Below, in pieces: positions 22,360-29,746 of a DNA stretch of 35,155 bases (the stretch's first letter is position 1; the number at the start of each line of letters is the position of its first letter). A model generated the notes under the pieces. That model did not search any database. It saw nothing but the letters and a program-made list of their open reading frames with translations, and was not told where the DNA came from. The position numbers were made by a program, and so were the translations under genes. Source of the DNA: Candidatus Acidiferrales bacterium (GTDB lineage: Bacteria; Acidobacteriota; Terriglobia; Acidiferrales; UBA7541); the NCBI GenBank assembly GCA_030038275.1, contig JASHPG010000003.1, positions 1 through 35,155 on the forward strand. The letters run 5' to 3'.

Positions 22360-23724
22360 ATGGCCAATCGCAAAATTTCTCCCGGTGGCGCGATCAATGG
22401 TGCCGTCGAGCTGCCCGGCGACAAATCCATCTCGCATCGCTACGCGATTGTCTCCGCGCTTGCCGAAGGCCGCAGCGAAATCGCCAATTATGCCTCCGCC
22501 GCCGATTGCCGCAGCACCCTCGAATGCCTCCGCCGCCTCGGCGTCGAAATCGAGACCAAAGACCGCGTCGTCTACATCGCCGGTAAGGGCCTCAATGGAC
22601 TCCAGGAGCCGCGCAAGCCTCTTGACGCCGAAAATTCCGGCTCGACCATGCGCATGTTGTCCGGTGTTCTCGCCGGCCAGCCCTTCCACTCTGTCATCAC
22701 CGGAGACGATTCGCTCCGCCGCCGCCCCATGCGCCGCGTCATCGAGCCGCTGCGCCAAATGGGCGCCGACATCCACGGCGACGAACGCGGCTGCGCCCCG
22801 CTCGAAATCCGCGGCGGCAATCTCCGCGCTATCGACTACACGCCGCCCACTCCCAGCGCGCAGGTCAAGTCCGCGATTCTCTTTGCCGGCCTTTTCGCCG
22901 ATGGCGTTACCACCGTCCACGAATCCGTCTGCACGCGCGATCACACCGAACTTGCCCTCCGCGAATTTGGAGCCGATGTCGAATGCTCGCGCGGCGCGAT
23001 CGGCATTCATCCCCACCCTAAACTTGCCGCGCGCCGCCTCACCGTTCCCGGCGATCTTTCCGGCGGAGTTTTCCTGATGGCCGCCGCGCTCATTCTTTCT
23101 GAATCGTCGCTGATGCTTCACAACGTCGGCCTGAATCCCACGCGCAGCCGTGTTCTGGACTTTTTCGTATCCATCGGCGCTAAAATTCACGTTCCCAATT
23201 TGGTTTCGCGCGATGGCGAACTGGTCGGCGATATTTCCGTGAATTATGCGCCGCTTGCCGGCGGAGAAATTTTCGGCTCGCAAGTCGCCGAAATGATCGA
23301 CGAGCTTCCCATGCTCGCCGCGCTCGGCCCGTTCACAGAGCAGGGAATTGAGATTCACGATGCGCAGGAACTGCGCGTGAAGGAAAGCGACCGCATCGCC
23401 ACGCTTGCCGCTGGCCTGCGAGCCATGGGCGCCAGCGTCGAGGAATTTCCCGATGGCCTCTTTGTAGCAGGACGGAAAGGGCGCGCGGGACGGGAAGAAC
23501 GCGAAGGCTGCGCGTCGGAAAAATCCGCCGACGCGCCGGAAAGCGTCGCAAATCGGTTGCATGGCGCAATCGTCGATCCCCACGGCGATCATCGCATCGC
23601 CATGGCTCTCGCCGTCGCCGCCCTCGGCGCCGAAGGCAACACCACCATCCGCGACGCCGAATGCGTCGGCGTCTCCTTCCCCGAATTTTTCGACACCCTC
23701 GACCGCCTCCGCTCCGCCTCCTAA
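22360..23724 (+). CDS. aroA: 3-phosphoshikimate 1-carboxyvinyltransferase (EPSP synthase), class II
   Basis: 454 residues from ATG 22360; earlier in-frame ATGs exist but lie upstream of the promoter. Sixth step of the shikimate pathway: shikimate-3-phosphate plus PEP to EPSP. Two-domain fold with PEP/S3P residues GDKS (20-23), NSGSTMR (92-98), SAQVK (166-170), RDHTE (193-197), NPTR (259-262), DELP, KESDR and DPHGDHRIAM. The set GDKS, SAQVK, R-x-H-T-E and N-x-T-R is that of class II enzymes, a group that includes glyphosate-tolerant members; sensitivity is not predicted here. About 25-30 extra charged residues (about 372-400) interrupt the normal join between VAG and GAIVDPHGDHR. The gene is isolated from other aro genes. 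Confidence 0.93.
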   Translation: MANRKISPGGAINGAVELPGDKSISHRYAIVSALAEGRSEIANYASAADCRSTLECLRRLGVEIETKDRVVYIAGKGLNGLQEPRKPLDAENSGSTMRMLSGVLAGQPFHSVITGDDSLRRRPMRRVIEPLRQMGADIHGDERGCAPLEIRGGNLRAIDYTPPTPSAQVKSAILFAGLFADGVTTVHESVCTRDHTELALREFGADVECSRGAIGIHPHPKLAARRLTVPGDLSGGVFLMAAALILSESSLMLHNVGLNPTRSRVLDFFVSIGAKIHVPNLVSRDGELVGDISVNYAPLAGGEIFGSQVAEMIDELPMLAALGPFTEQGIEIHDAQELRVKESDRIATLAAGLRAMGASVEEFPDGLFVAGRKGRAGREEREGCASEKSADAPESVANRLHGAIVDPHGDHRIAMALAVAALGAEGNTTIRDAECVGVSFPEFFDTLDRLRSAS

Positions 23725-23901
23725 CGTCGACTATTCCGGTGCCATTCCGAGCGAGTCCCAGTGGGCGCGCCACGCCACCTGGACGCTTTGTTGAAGTTGC
23801 GGGTTATGCCTTTGCAGGTATGAGTGCCGATGCTCGGTCGAGTAAGTGTCTTGTGTAACGGCCGGTCGTCTTTGGGAATATTGCTTCGCGAATTGTGAGC
23901 G

Positions 23902-25272
23902 CTACTGGTTCGAGGAAGATTTGCGCAGGTGAATCGTCCCGTAGGTTGTCGCTATGGTGATCTTTGGCCCGTCCGAAGCGCCCACGTGCCCGATGATTTG
24001 CCCGCTGCCTGCCGCCATTGAGACGTTCAGTTGCGCCCCGCTAAAATCGCTCTCCACGTCTCCGCCGCGCGAGATCGCGTCCACCTCGAACGAGGATTGC
24101 GCCGGCACTGCCACGTCCACATCGCCCGCGTTGTTTGTGATGTTGACGTCTTGCGTGGGAGGCGCGGTAAGCGTCACCTTCACGTCTCCATGAGCGTCCG
24201 CGATGTCCACGCGCCCGGTTACGCCGGTCACGCTCACATCCGAATTGTGCGTCAAAATTTTTACGGGACCGTTCGCGCCGGAAACGGTCACGTCTCCCAA
24301 ATCGGCTTCGAGAGTCCCGTTCAATTGCGTGGCATCGATTTGCGACCACGGCTGCGCGCAATGAATCCTTTGCGCGACATTCGTCGCGTGGATTGTACCG
24401 TCAAACGGCCCAAGAACCGCCGCGTCGCCGCCCACGTCCGAGATGTTCACGTCGTTGCCGCGTCCCGTGACCAGCACGTTTTTCCTGGCGCCGCTAATCC
24501 GCGCGTCGCCTCGCGATAAGTTGACGGTCACATCTCCGCCGGCGCTCTGCACCTCCACGTCGCCGCCATTGGTGCGCGCCTGGATCGAGCCGCCAGCATT
24601 CGAAATCCGGATATCACCTCGTGTGATGTTGGCAGCCACGTTCGCGCTTGCGGGTGCCTGCACTTCCAGATCGATGCTCTCGTCAGGCCGGGAACCAACG
24701 CCGAAGCGCGGCCAGATGTGATACACACCGCTCATTTCGACCACCGCAACATTCGAGTGATGCAAAGCGTGATCGGTGGATGTCTGGCTGAGTCCCCAAA
24801 TTGACTTTTTTACGCTGACCAGCAGATTGTTTCCGGCGCGCCCTTGCACGGAAATGTCGCCGCGCGGAATATCGATCGCCAGGCGCGATCCGGCGGGAAT
24901 GGTTTGAGGCGGCAGCGATTCGCTTTGCGTGTACGAAGGGCCCAATTCCGGCATGTCGAAGCCGATGTGCGGCACGCGCTGGCGCACCCAATCGCGAATC
25001 ACGAATCCGCCTAGCACAACGATCAGCACCACAATCAACGCGGCTTCGCCGCCCGAAACGGCCGGCGGCCACGGTTCGCCCACCTGACGCGGAAGCAGGT
25101 AGTCGATGATTTTCGCGCCGCCCCACACGATCAGCAGTACCGGCCAGTACACTTCGATCAAATGTCCGAGCCGGACGCTCGGATAGTAAATGTCGATCAG
25201 GAAAAGGACGCCAATCAAGACGAGCAGTACGCCCGCGAAAGCAGATCGCCCGCGTTTTCTTCCGCCGCTCAC
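23902..25272 (-). CDS. DUF4097-type beta-repeat protein with LiaI/LiaF-like membrane hairpin
   Basis: 456 residues. N-terminal: helix about 12-28 (GVLLVLIGVLFLID), second about 42-58 (YWPVLLIVWGGAKII), third about 76-92. Then a long extracytoplasmic region (about 120-456) of short beta repeats, many with the motif xxGDVxVxxxxGxVxI and alternating Asp/Gly, the pattern of DUF4097 'adhesin-like' beta-helix proteins. Last gene of the ECF-sigma operon, 7 bases after the 71-residue gene. Function unknown; such proteins recur beside ECF regulators and LiaF genes, which suggests an envelope-stress output or sensor. Confidence 0.8.
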   Translation of the reverse strand: MSGGRKRGRSAFAGVLLVLIGVLFLIDIYYPSVRLGHLIEVYWPVLLIVWGGAKIIDYLLPRQVGEPWPPAVSGGEAALIVVLIVVLGGFVIRDWVRQRVPHIGFDMPELGPSYTQSESLPPQTIPAGSRLAIDIPRGDISVQGRAGNNLLVSVKKSIWGLSQTSTDHALHHSNVAVVEMSGVYHIWPRFGVGSRPDESIDLEVQAPASANVAANITRGDIRISNAGGSIQARTNGGDVEVQSAGGDVTVNLSRGDARISGARKNVLVTGRGNDVNISDVGGDAAVLGPFDGTIHATNVAQRIHCAQPWSQIDATQLNGTLEADLGDVTVSGANGPVKILTHNSDVSVTGVTGRVDIADAHGDVKVTLTAPPTQDVNITNNAGDVDVAVPAQSSFEVDAISRGGDVESDFSGAQLNVSMAAGSGQIIGHVGASDGPKITIATTYGTIHLRKSSSNQ

Positions 25273-25279
25273 CGTTTAC

Positions 25280-25495
25280 TCACGGGCCGGTATGCCCTTC
25301 GCGCGAAGCCATGGACTGCGCCAGCAGCAGGACTCCTACGATCACCAACAGCACAGGCCACAGCGTATCGAATCCGTAGGGCGTGTACTCTCCGCAGAGG
25401 AAAATTCCGCCGATGACGATCAATATTACCGGCCCCGTGAAACCGCGAATGCGGCAGCGCGGGCAGCGGCATTTTGTTCGGGCAGTTTCCGTCAT
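25280..25495 (-). CDS. Mini LiaI/LiaF-like membrane protein, 71 residues
   Basis: Begins with a Cys-rich basic head (TKCRCPRCR, a possible zinc or redox site), then two hydrophobic helices (about 19-34, GPVILIVIGGIFLCGEY, and 44-60, LWPVLLVIVGVLLLAQS). The helical hairpin is the same as in its neighbours. 9 bases after the B-box gene and 7 before the DUF4097 gene, so part of the operon. No known function. Confidence 0.75.
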   Translation of the reverse strand: MTETARTKCRCPRCRIRGFTGPVILIVIGGIFLCGEYTPYGFDTLWPVLLVIVGVLLLAQSMASREGHTGP

Positions 25496-25504
25496 CGTCT
25501 GATC

Positions 25505-26179
25505 CTAGATGTGAGATTTGAGCCTGTCGGCTAACAGCCAAACGCCCAGAGCGATCAACGCAAACGGCCATCCTTTGCCGAGCCAGTCCCATTGCAGCAA
25601 ATTGAAATTAGCCAGTAGCAGGAAAACGCCGAGAATGATCAGAATGATCGCGCCCGTGGGCCGCCGCGCCGCGCTGGAGGCAGGCTCCGGAGCGATGGCT
25701 GCCGGAGCAGTCGAACCGGTTGCTGGCGCAGGCTGCGCGCCTGGAACGGCGGCAACGGGTTTCGCCGCATACATTTCCTGCTCGCGCGCTTTCGCGGTCC
25801 GGTACGCCTCAATCGGCATGTAGAAATAAAAACAAGCGAGCGCGATGCTCAGGAATACGTCGTAGCCCACCGAAAGATTCTGATTCAGGCCCGAGATCAG
25901 CCCCGCGAAAATGATCACGTGAATCAGCGCCTTCAGATATTCGCCGTTGTACACCGCGCCTAAACCCGGAATGAATCCCAGCGCCAGCGCCGCGCCCGGG
26001 TGCGGCGTTGTAGGCCCGGCAGATGACGCTGCCGGAACCGGCACGCTCACCAGTCTGGCCAAGCACGGCTCGCAATAGAGCGCGCCGCGCACTTCGCGCG
26101 TGCACGCCGCACACAACGCTCGTCCGCAATTCCGGCAGAAGCCCGTTGCCGGAACGTCCGTGTGCAAGGCGCAATTCAT
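25505..26179 (-). CDS. B-box zinc-finger / LiaI-like membrane protein
   Basis: 224 residues. Residues 1-45 carry a B-box type zinc finger: Cys/His at CALHTD, CRNCGRALCAACTREV and YCEPC. A membrane region follows (about 65-125; GFIPGLGAVYNGEYLKALIHVIIFAGLI ... is interrupted by Gly/Asn), then a Pro/Ala-rich linker (135-170), and a LiaI-like hairpin at the C terminus (ALRRPTG then IILIILGVFLLLANF and WPFALIALGVWLLADRL). Its ATG overlaps the anti-sigma stop as ATGA with AGGAG inside that gene's end, so translation is coupled. Function unknown. Confidence 0.8.
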   Translation of the reverse strand: MNCALHTDVPATGFCRNCGRALCAACTREVRGALYCEPCLARLVSVPVPAASSAGPTTPHPGAALALGFIPGLGAVYNGEYLKALIHVIIFAGLISGLNQNLSVGYDVFLSIALACFYFYMPIEAYRTAKAREQEMYAAKPVAAVPGAQPAPATGSTAPAAIAPEPASSAARRPTGAIILIILGVFLLLANFNLLQWDWLGKGWPFALIALGVWLLADRLKSHI

Positions 26180-26883
26180 AGAGGTCTCCTGTTAGCCGGA
26201 AGCAGCGCGAATTTATCGAATGCCGGATCCAGCATGGCCCAATGCAAATTGTTCGTTGCTTTTCGCGTTATAGCGTCGCGCTGCAATTCGCGCGAGCTGC
26301 GCTCCTGGGTATCGGGCGCCGAGGGCGGCGCGCCGCTCGGGGCGGGTGCAGCCTGATTCTGCTGACCGGATGGCGCGGGTGGGGGCGCCGCCAAAACGGC
26401 GCGGATTTCGTACACCACGCGCAAGTCGTTGACGAATTTCTCTCCGCGCGCGTACGTCAAATGAGCCTGCCGGTTGGCCTCCCGCGCTACGTTAAACGGA
26501 TTCAAGCCGCTTGGTTTCAGACTGCTCAGCCGCAGGCCCGCCGTATGCGCAAGGATAACAAACGTGGCCGCCACCATGGCGATGCCCATCGCAAATCGCG
26601 GCTGCCAGATCAGGTTGAGCCATCCGCCGATGCCAGCAAGCTCGTGGCGCTCGGCCCGAGCGCCCAAGGTGCCGCGTGTGATTCGCCGGGAAAGAAATGC
26701 CGGTTCGAGCAGCGGCTCGAGCGCGTGCATTTGCCCGACGAGCTCTCCCACGCGCGAGAGTATCTCCGCGCATCCGGCGCACTCAGCGGCATGGACCGCG
26801 CACGCCTCGCGTTCCGCGGGAGCGAGCGCGCCTTCGAGATAATCGCTGAGCCGTTCTTCCGTTAATGCACAGTTCCAATTCAT
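26176..26883 (-). CDS. Anti-sigma factor, zinc-finger (zf-HC2) type
   Basis: 235 residues. N-terminal anti-sigma domain with H-x3-C-x2-C (HAAECAGCAE, about 31-40) after LSDYLEGALAPAER, a single transmembrane helix near 95-113 (FAMGIAMVAATFVILAHTAG), and an extracytoplasmic part with a Pro/Gln/Ala-rich stretch (about 165-200). It would hold the ECF sigma factor at the membrane until a signal acts on the outer part. 13 bases after the sigma gene and overlapping the next one, so the partner assignment is firm by context. Confidence 0.85.
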   Translation of the reverse strand: MNWNCALTEERLSDYLEGALAPAEREACAVHAAECAGCAEILSRVGELVGQMHALEPLLEPAFLSRRITRGTLGARAERHELAGIGGWLNLIWQPRFAMGIAMVAATFVILAHTAGLRLSSLKPSGLNPFNVAREANRQAHLTYARGEKFVNDLRVVYEIRAVLAAPPPAPSGQQNQAAPAPSGAPPSAPDTQERSSRELQRDAITRKATNNLHWAMLDPAFDKFALLPANRRPL

Positions 26884-26896
26884 TTTCAGTTTTCCG

Positions 26897-27463
26897 CTAA
26901 TCCGCTCGCACTCCCATTTCCTGCAAAATTCGCGCCAGCTCGATTCGTCCGCGATTGATGCGCGATTTCACGGTTCCCTCCGGCACTTGCAAGACCTTGC
27001 GAATTTCGGCGTATTCCATGCCTTGCAGATCGCGCAAGATCACCGCCTCGCGCAGCTCCGGCGAGAGTTTCGCCAATCCCGCCTGTACCTGCGCGCTCAG
27101 TTCCATCGCTTCGGCCTTCTGATGCGGCGTCCGGTCGGCCGAATGAACTTCGGCAGCTTGCGGGGCGTCGTCAATCGAGTCGGTCAAGCGGTCGCAGCGC
27201 GTGCGCCGGTAATGATCCACCAGCAAGTTGCGAGTGACGCTGGTGAGCCACGTGGCGAACGACCCATAGTTCGGCTCGTAGCTTCCGATCGTACGGTACA
27301 CGCGCAGGAACACTTCCTGGCTCAGATCCTCGGCGGAAGCCGCGTTTCCCGTGAACCGATAGCACAGGTTATAGACGCGTCGTGTGTGTCGCCGCACCAG
27401 TTCCTCCCACGACGGCCCGTGCCCTCGAACACATAGCTGGACCAATTGGGCGTCGGGGTCCAA
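26897..27463 (-). CDS. ECF-family RNA polymerase sigma factor
   Basis: 188 residues from a TTG at 27463 with GAGGA 5 bases upstream. Sigma-70 region 2 (about 20-90) with AEDLSQEVFLRVYR and FATWLTSVTRNLLVDHYRR, linker, and region 4 (about 125-180) with LSPELREAVILRDLQGMEYAEIRKVL and a helix-turn-helix VPEGTVKSRINRGR. No region 1.1 or 3, as normal for ECF sigmas. Followed by its zf-HC2 anti-sigma factor. An ECF-type promoter just upstream suggests it transcribes its own operon. Confidence 0.92.
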   Translation of the reverse strand: MDPDAQLVQLCVRGHGPSWEELVRRHTRRVYNLCYRFTGNAASAEDLSQEVFLRVYRTIGSYEPNYGSFATWLTSVTRNLLVDHYRRTRCDRLTDSIDDAPQAAEVHSADRTPHQKAEAMELSAQVQAGLAKLSPELREAVILRDLQGMEYAEIRKVLQVPEGTVKSRINRGRIELARILQEMGVRAD

Positions 27464-27510
27464 ACGTCCTCAGCCTCGTATCTGCCATTACCGCTCGGCC
27501 TCAATCCAAG

Positions 27511-27537
27511 TAACGCAAAACACGTCCGTAATGTTCC
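27511..27537 (-). promoter_or_regulatory. ECF-type promoter of the sigma/anti-sigma operon
   Basis: Minus strand GGAAC (27533-27537), 17 bases, CGTTA (27511-27515). GGAAC is the classic ECF -35 core and CGTT a common ECF -10. The position, about 48 bases before the TTG start, fits autoregulation. I saw no second good copy elsewhere in the window. Confidence 0.65.
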
Positions 27538-27756
27538 CTGGCTCAGATGGGAGAAACGTCTCGGCCCAGCAGCCGCACGGTGGGATGGATTTTATGGTGG
27601 TAGCGACGCGTAAGACAAGCTGCATGCTTTCAATCGTCGCAGTCGTGTAGCGATGCTGTGGGGCGCGCAAGTATCTCGTTCACGAGCCTGTAACATCAAG
27701 CGATCACAATGCCCAACGTTAAATAAAGCCGCATGGTCCGTCAGTTTCGCCGGGCC

Positions 27757-27770
27757 GGTAGGCGCCTACC
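27757..27770. promoter_or_regulatory. Perfect 14-base palindrome before the multicopper oxidase
   Basis: GGTAGGCGCCTACC, a perfect dyad without spacer, 22 bases before the ATG and just before the ribosome binding site. Could be a repressor operator or an mRNA hairpin; no known operator is matched. Confidence 0.35.
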
Positions 27771-27792
27771 ATTCCAACCAAGGGGGACTTGC

Positions 27793-29568
27793 ATGAAGGC
27801 CATTGTAGTTGCAATCGCACTGTTGATGTTTGAACCGATTCTCTTCGCAAAGGCACGCAAACCGGATGGCTGCGTGCGCCCAGCGCCCGGAAGCGTTGTG
27901 CAAGGTCCGGAAGATTTAAGCAGCCGCCACGGAGTTTTGCGCGTGGAATTGACGTACCGCGATTTGATGGGTGCGAACAACCAAGAAGAATATTGCTATC
28001 AATCGCCCGATGGAGCGGAGTCGCCGACTCTTCGCCTGAATCCGGGCGATTTGCTGATCTTGAAGCTGAAAAACGAATTGAAAGAACCGGCGGTGGGAAT
28101 GGGGCCAGGCGCAATGGTTTTGGGTCAGCCGATGGAAGTGCGCGAACCGTGCGACAGCTCGATTATGACTCCTCTTTCGACCAACCTGCATTTCCACGGT
28201 CTGACCGTTCCGCCGACGTGCCATGAAGATGACGTCCTAAGAACGCTGGTGCAGCCAGACTCGCCGCCTTTTGAATACCGTTTCCGCATTCCAGAAAACG
28301 AGCCACCCGGGCTCTACTGGTACCACCCGCACGTCCACGGCTTCACGAATCCGCAGGTTCTCGGAGGAGCGTCGGGCGCGCTGATCATCGAAGGAATCGC
28401 GCGAGCCAATCGGCTGTTGGCGGGCATGCCGGAACGCGTGTTCGTGATTCGCGATATGGACTTACTGCATCCCAACGCAGCACCGATGCAATCCGGCAAC
28501 GTGCCTCCTCCGATCGTGCTGCGAGATGCAGAAGGAGACATCCTAAACATGAGCACAGGAGGAGGAAAGCCAGCCAAGGACCTATCGATCAATTTCGTCC
28601 CGATGCCGTATCCGGATTATCCACCGGCGAAAATTCTGGTGCGGCCCAACGAGCGCCAACTTTGGCGTGTGCTGAACGGATCGGCCATCACCTATGTGGA
28701 TTTGCAGATTCTTGTGGCTAATACGGTGCAGCCTCTCGGAGTGGTTTCATTCGACGGCGTGCCTATCAATGAAGACGGCATGGCGGGGAACCGCATCCTG
28801 TGGGAGAGTCACATCCTTCTGCCGCCAGCCGGCCGCGTGGAGTTCATTTTCAGAGGACTGCCCCAAGGCGTGCACGCCAACTTCATCACACGCTCCGTAG
28901 ACACAGGGCCGGCTGGAGAAAACGATCCGACGCGCCCGCTGGCTACAATCGTGGCCAGCGATTCCGCTTCAAAACCGCACCTTCGATTGAACCCATCACC
29001 GAAGCCGCTGCCGCCTCCGAGCGAAGTCTGGTTAGGCGACGTGAAGCCGGTCCGCACGCGCACACTGTATTTTTCCGAAAGGCCAAAGAATCCGAACGAT
29101 CCGAAAAGTCCCACGGTATTCATGATTACCGTGGAGGGCCAGAAGACCGAGCCTTTTGACCCCAGAAATACCACTCCCAATATCGTCGTGCATCAAGGCG
29201 ACGTGGAAGATTGGATCGTCCAGAACCGGACGCAGGAGCTGCACGCTTTTCATATTCACCAGATCCACTTCCTGCTCACTGATTGGAATGGAGTACCGGT
29301 GTACGAGCCTTTTTTACGGGACACGATCAACGTCCCTTATTGGGATGGAAAAAGCAAAGTGTATCCCAGCGTCAAGCTGCGAATGGACTTCCGCGATCCG
29401 AATATCATCGGCACGTTCGTGTACCACTGCCATCTGGCGGAGCACGAAGACGGCGGAATGATGGGAATAATTCAAGTACTGCCGCGCAACGCTCCTAGCG
29501 TCGGTAGCAAGCCGGCCGACAAAGACCGTCAGCGCAAATACGGACTGCTGAACGCGCCAAATCGATGA
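27793..29568 (+). CDS. Secreted multicopper oxidase
   Basis: 591 residues from ATG 27793 (AGGGGGA 5 bases upstream). Signal peptide about 1-21 (AIVVAIALLMFEPILFA). Three cupredoxin domains. All four copper motifs are intact: HFH (133-135), HPHVH (178-182), HAFHIH (484-489), and HCHLAEHEDGGM (545-556), where His547/Cys546/His551/Met556 give the type 1 site and the rest the trinuclear cluster. It should oxidise a phenol, bilirubin-like compound or metal with reduction of O2 to water in the periplasm or outside. No Met-rich insert as in CueO was seen, so copper-oxidase function is not supported over laccase or CotA/bilirubin-oxidase-like roles. Upstream of the phosphoesterase by 178 bases, same strand. 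Confidence 0.88.
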   Translation: MKAIVVAIALLMFEPILFAKARKPDGCVRPAPGSVVQGPEDLSSRHGVLRVELTYRDLMGANNQEEYCYQSPDGAESPTLRLNPGDLLILKLKNELKEPAVGMGPGAMVLGQPMEVREPCDSSIMTPLSTNLHFHGLTVPPTCHEDDVLRTLVQPDSPPFEYRFRIPENEPPGLYWYHPHVHGFTNPQVLGGASGALIIEGIARANRLLAGMPERVFVIRDMDLLHPNAAPMQSGNVPPPIVLRDAEGDILNMSTGGGKPAKDLSINFVPMPYPDYPPAKILVRPNERQLWRVLNGSAITYVDLQILVANTVQPLGVVSFDGVPINEDGMAGNRILWESHILLPPAGRVEFIFRGLPQGVHANFITRSVDTGPAGENDPTRPLATIVASDSASKPHLRLNPSPKPLPPPSEVWLGDVKPVRTRTLYFSERPKNPNDPKSPTVFMITVEGQKTEPFDPRNTTPNIVVHQGDVEDWIVQNRTQELHAFHIHQIHFLLTDWNGVPVYEPFLRDTINVPYWDGKSKVYPSVKLRMDFRDPNIIGTFVYHCHLAEHEDGGMMGIIQVLPRNAPSVGSKPADKDRQRKYGLLNAPNR

Positions 29569-29688
29569 CCCACCAACGGGCGAAGCCCACCGACCTCAAT
29601 TTTAACGAGCCTGTCATCATGCGCCAACAACAGACGGGTATCCACGGTGCGGGTACGGCGGGGCTCGCTGCTTCAGAAATCAGATTGT

Positions 29689-29740
29689 GACGGAAGCGGC
29701 AGCAGCTTCTGCCGCCGAAGTACAAATCTTCCGTCGAGGA
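29689..29740 (+). promoter_or_regulatory. Nested leader hairpin ending at the phosphoesterase ribosome binding site
   Basis: GACGGAAG (29689-29696) pairs with CTTCCGTC (29728-29735), 8 bp perfect, and encloses GCGGCAG/CTGCCGC (29696-29702 with 29709-29715, sharing one base). The 3' arm abuts GAGGA (29736-29740), the ribosome binding site of the next gene. Could act as a translational control hairpin. Confidence 0.35.
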
Positions 29741-29746
29741 AAATCG

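Larger units (their letters stand above)
27464..27792. other. Divergent gap: ECF promoter side and multicopper oxidase leader
   Basis: 329 bases. The minus side has the ECF-type promoter (27511-27537). The plus side has a 14-base perfect palindrome (27757-27770) and AGGGGGA before the oxidase ATG. The short frames inside carry no ribosome binding site and cross the promoter, so none is called. No RNA gene was seen. Confidence 0.5.

Noticed and set aside
22150..23592. Long open frame (480 codons) on the minus strand opposite aroA
   Set aside because: It mirrors the codon positions of aroA in high-GC DNA. No ribosome binding site, low-complexity Ala/Gly/Arg/Asp composition, and aroA on the other strand has all catalytic motifs.
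27488..27670. Small minus-strand ORF of 60 codons upstream of the ECF sigma gene
   Set aside because: It contains the ECF promoter itself and no ribosome binding site, so it is upstream non-coding sequence.
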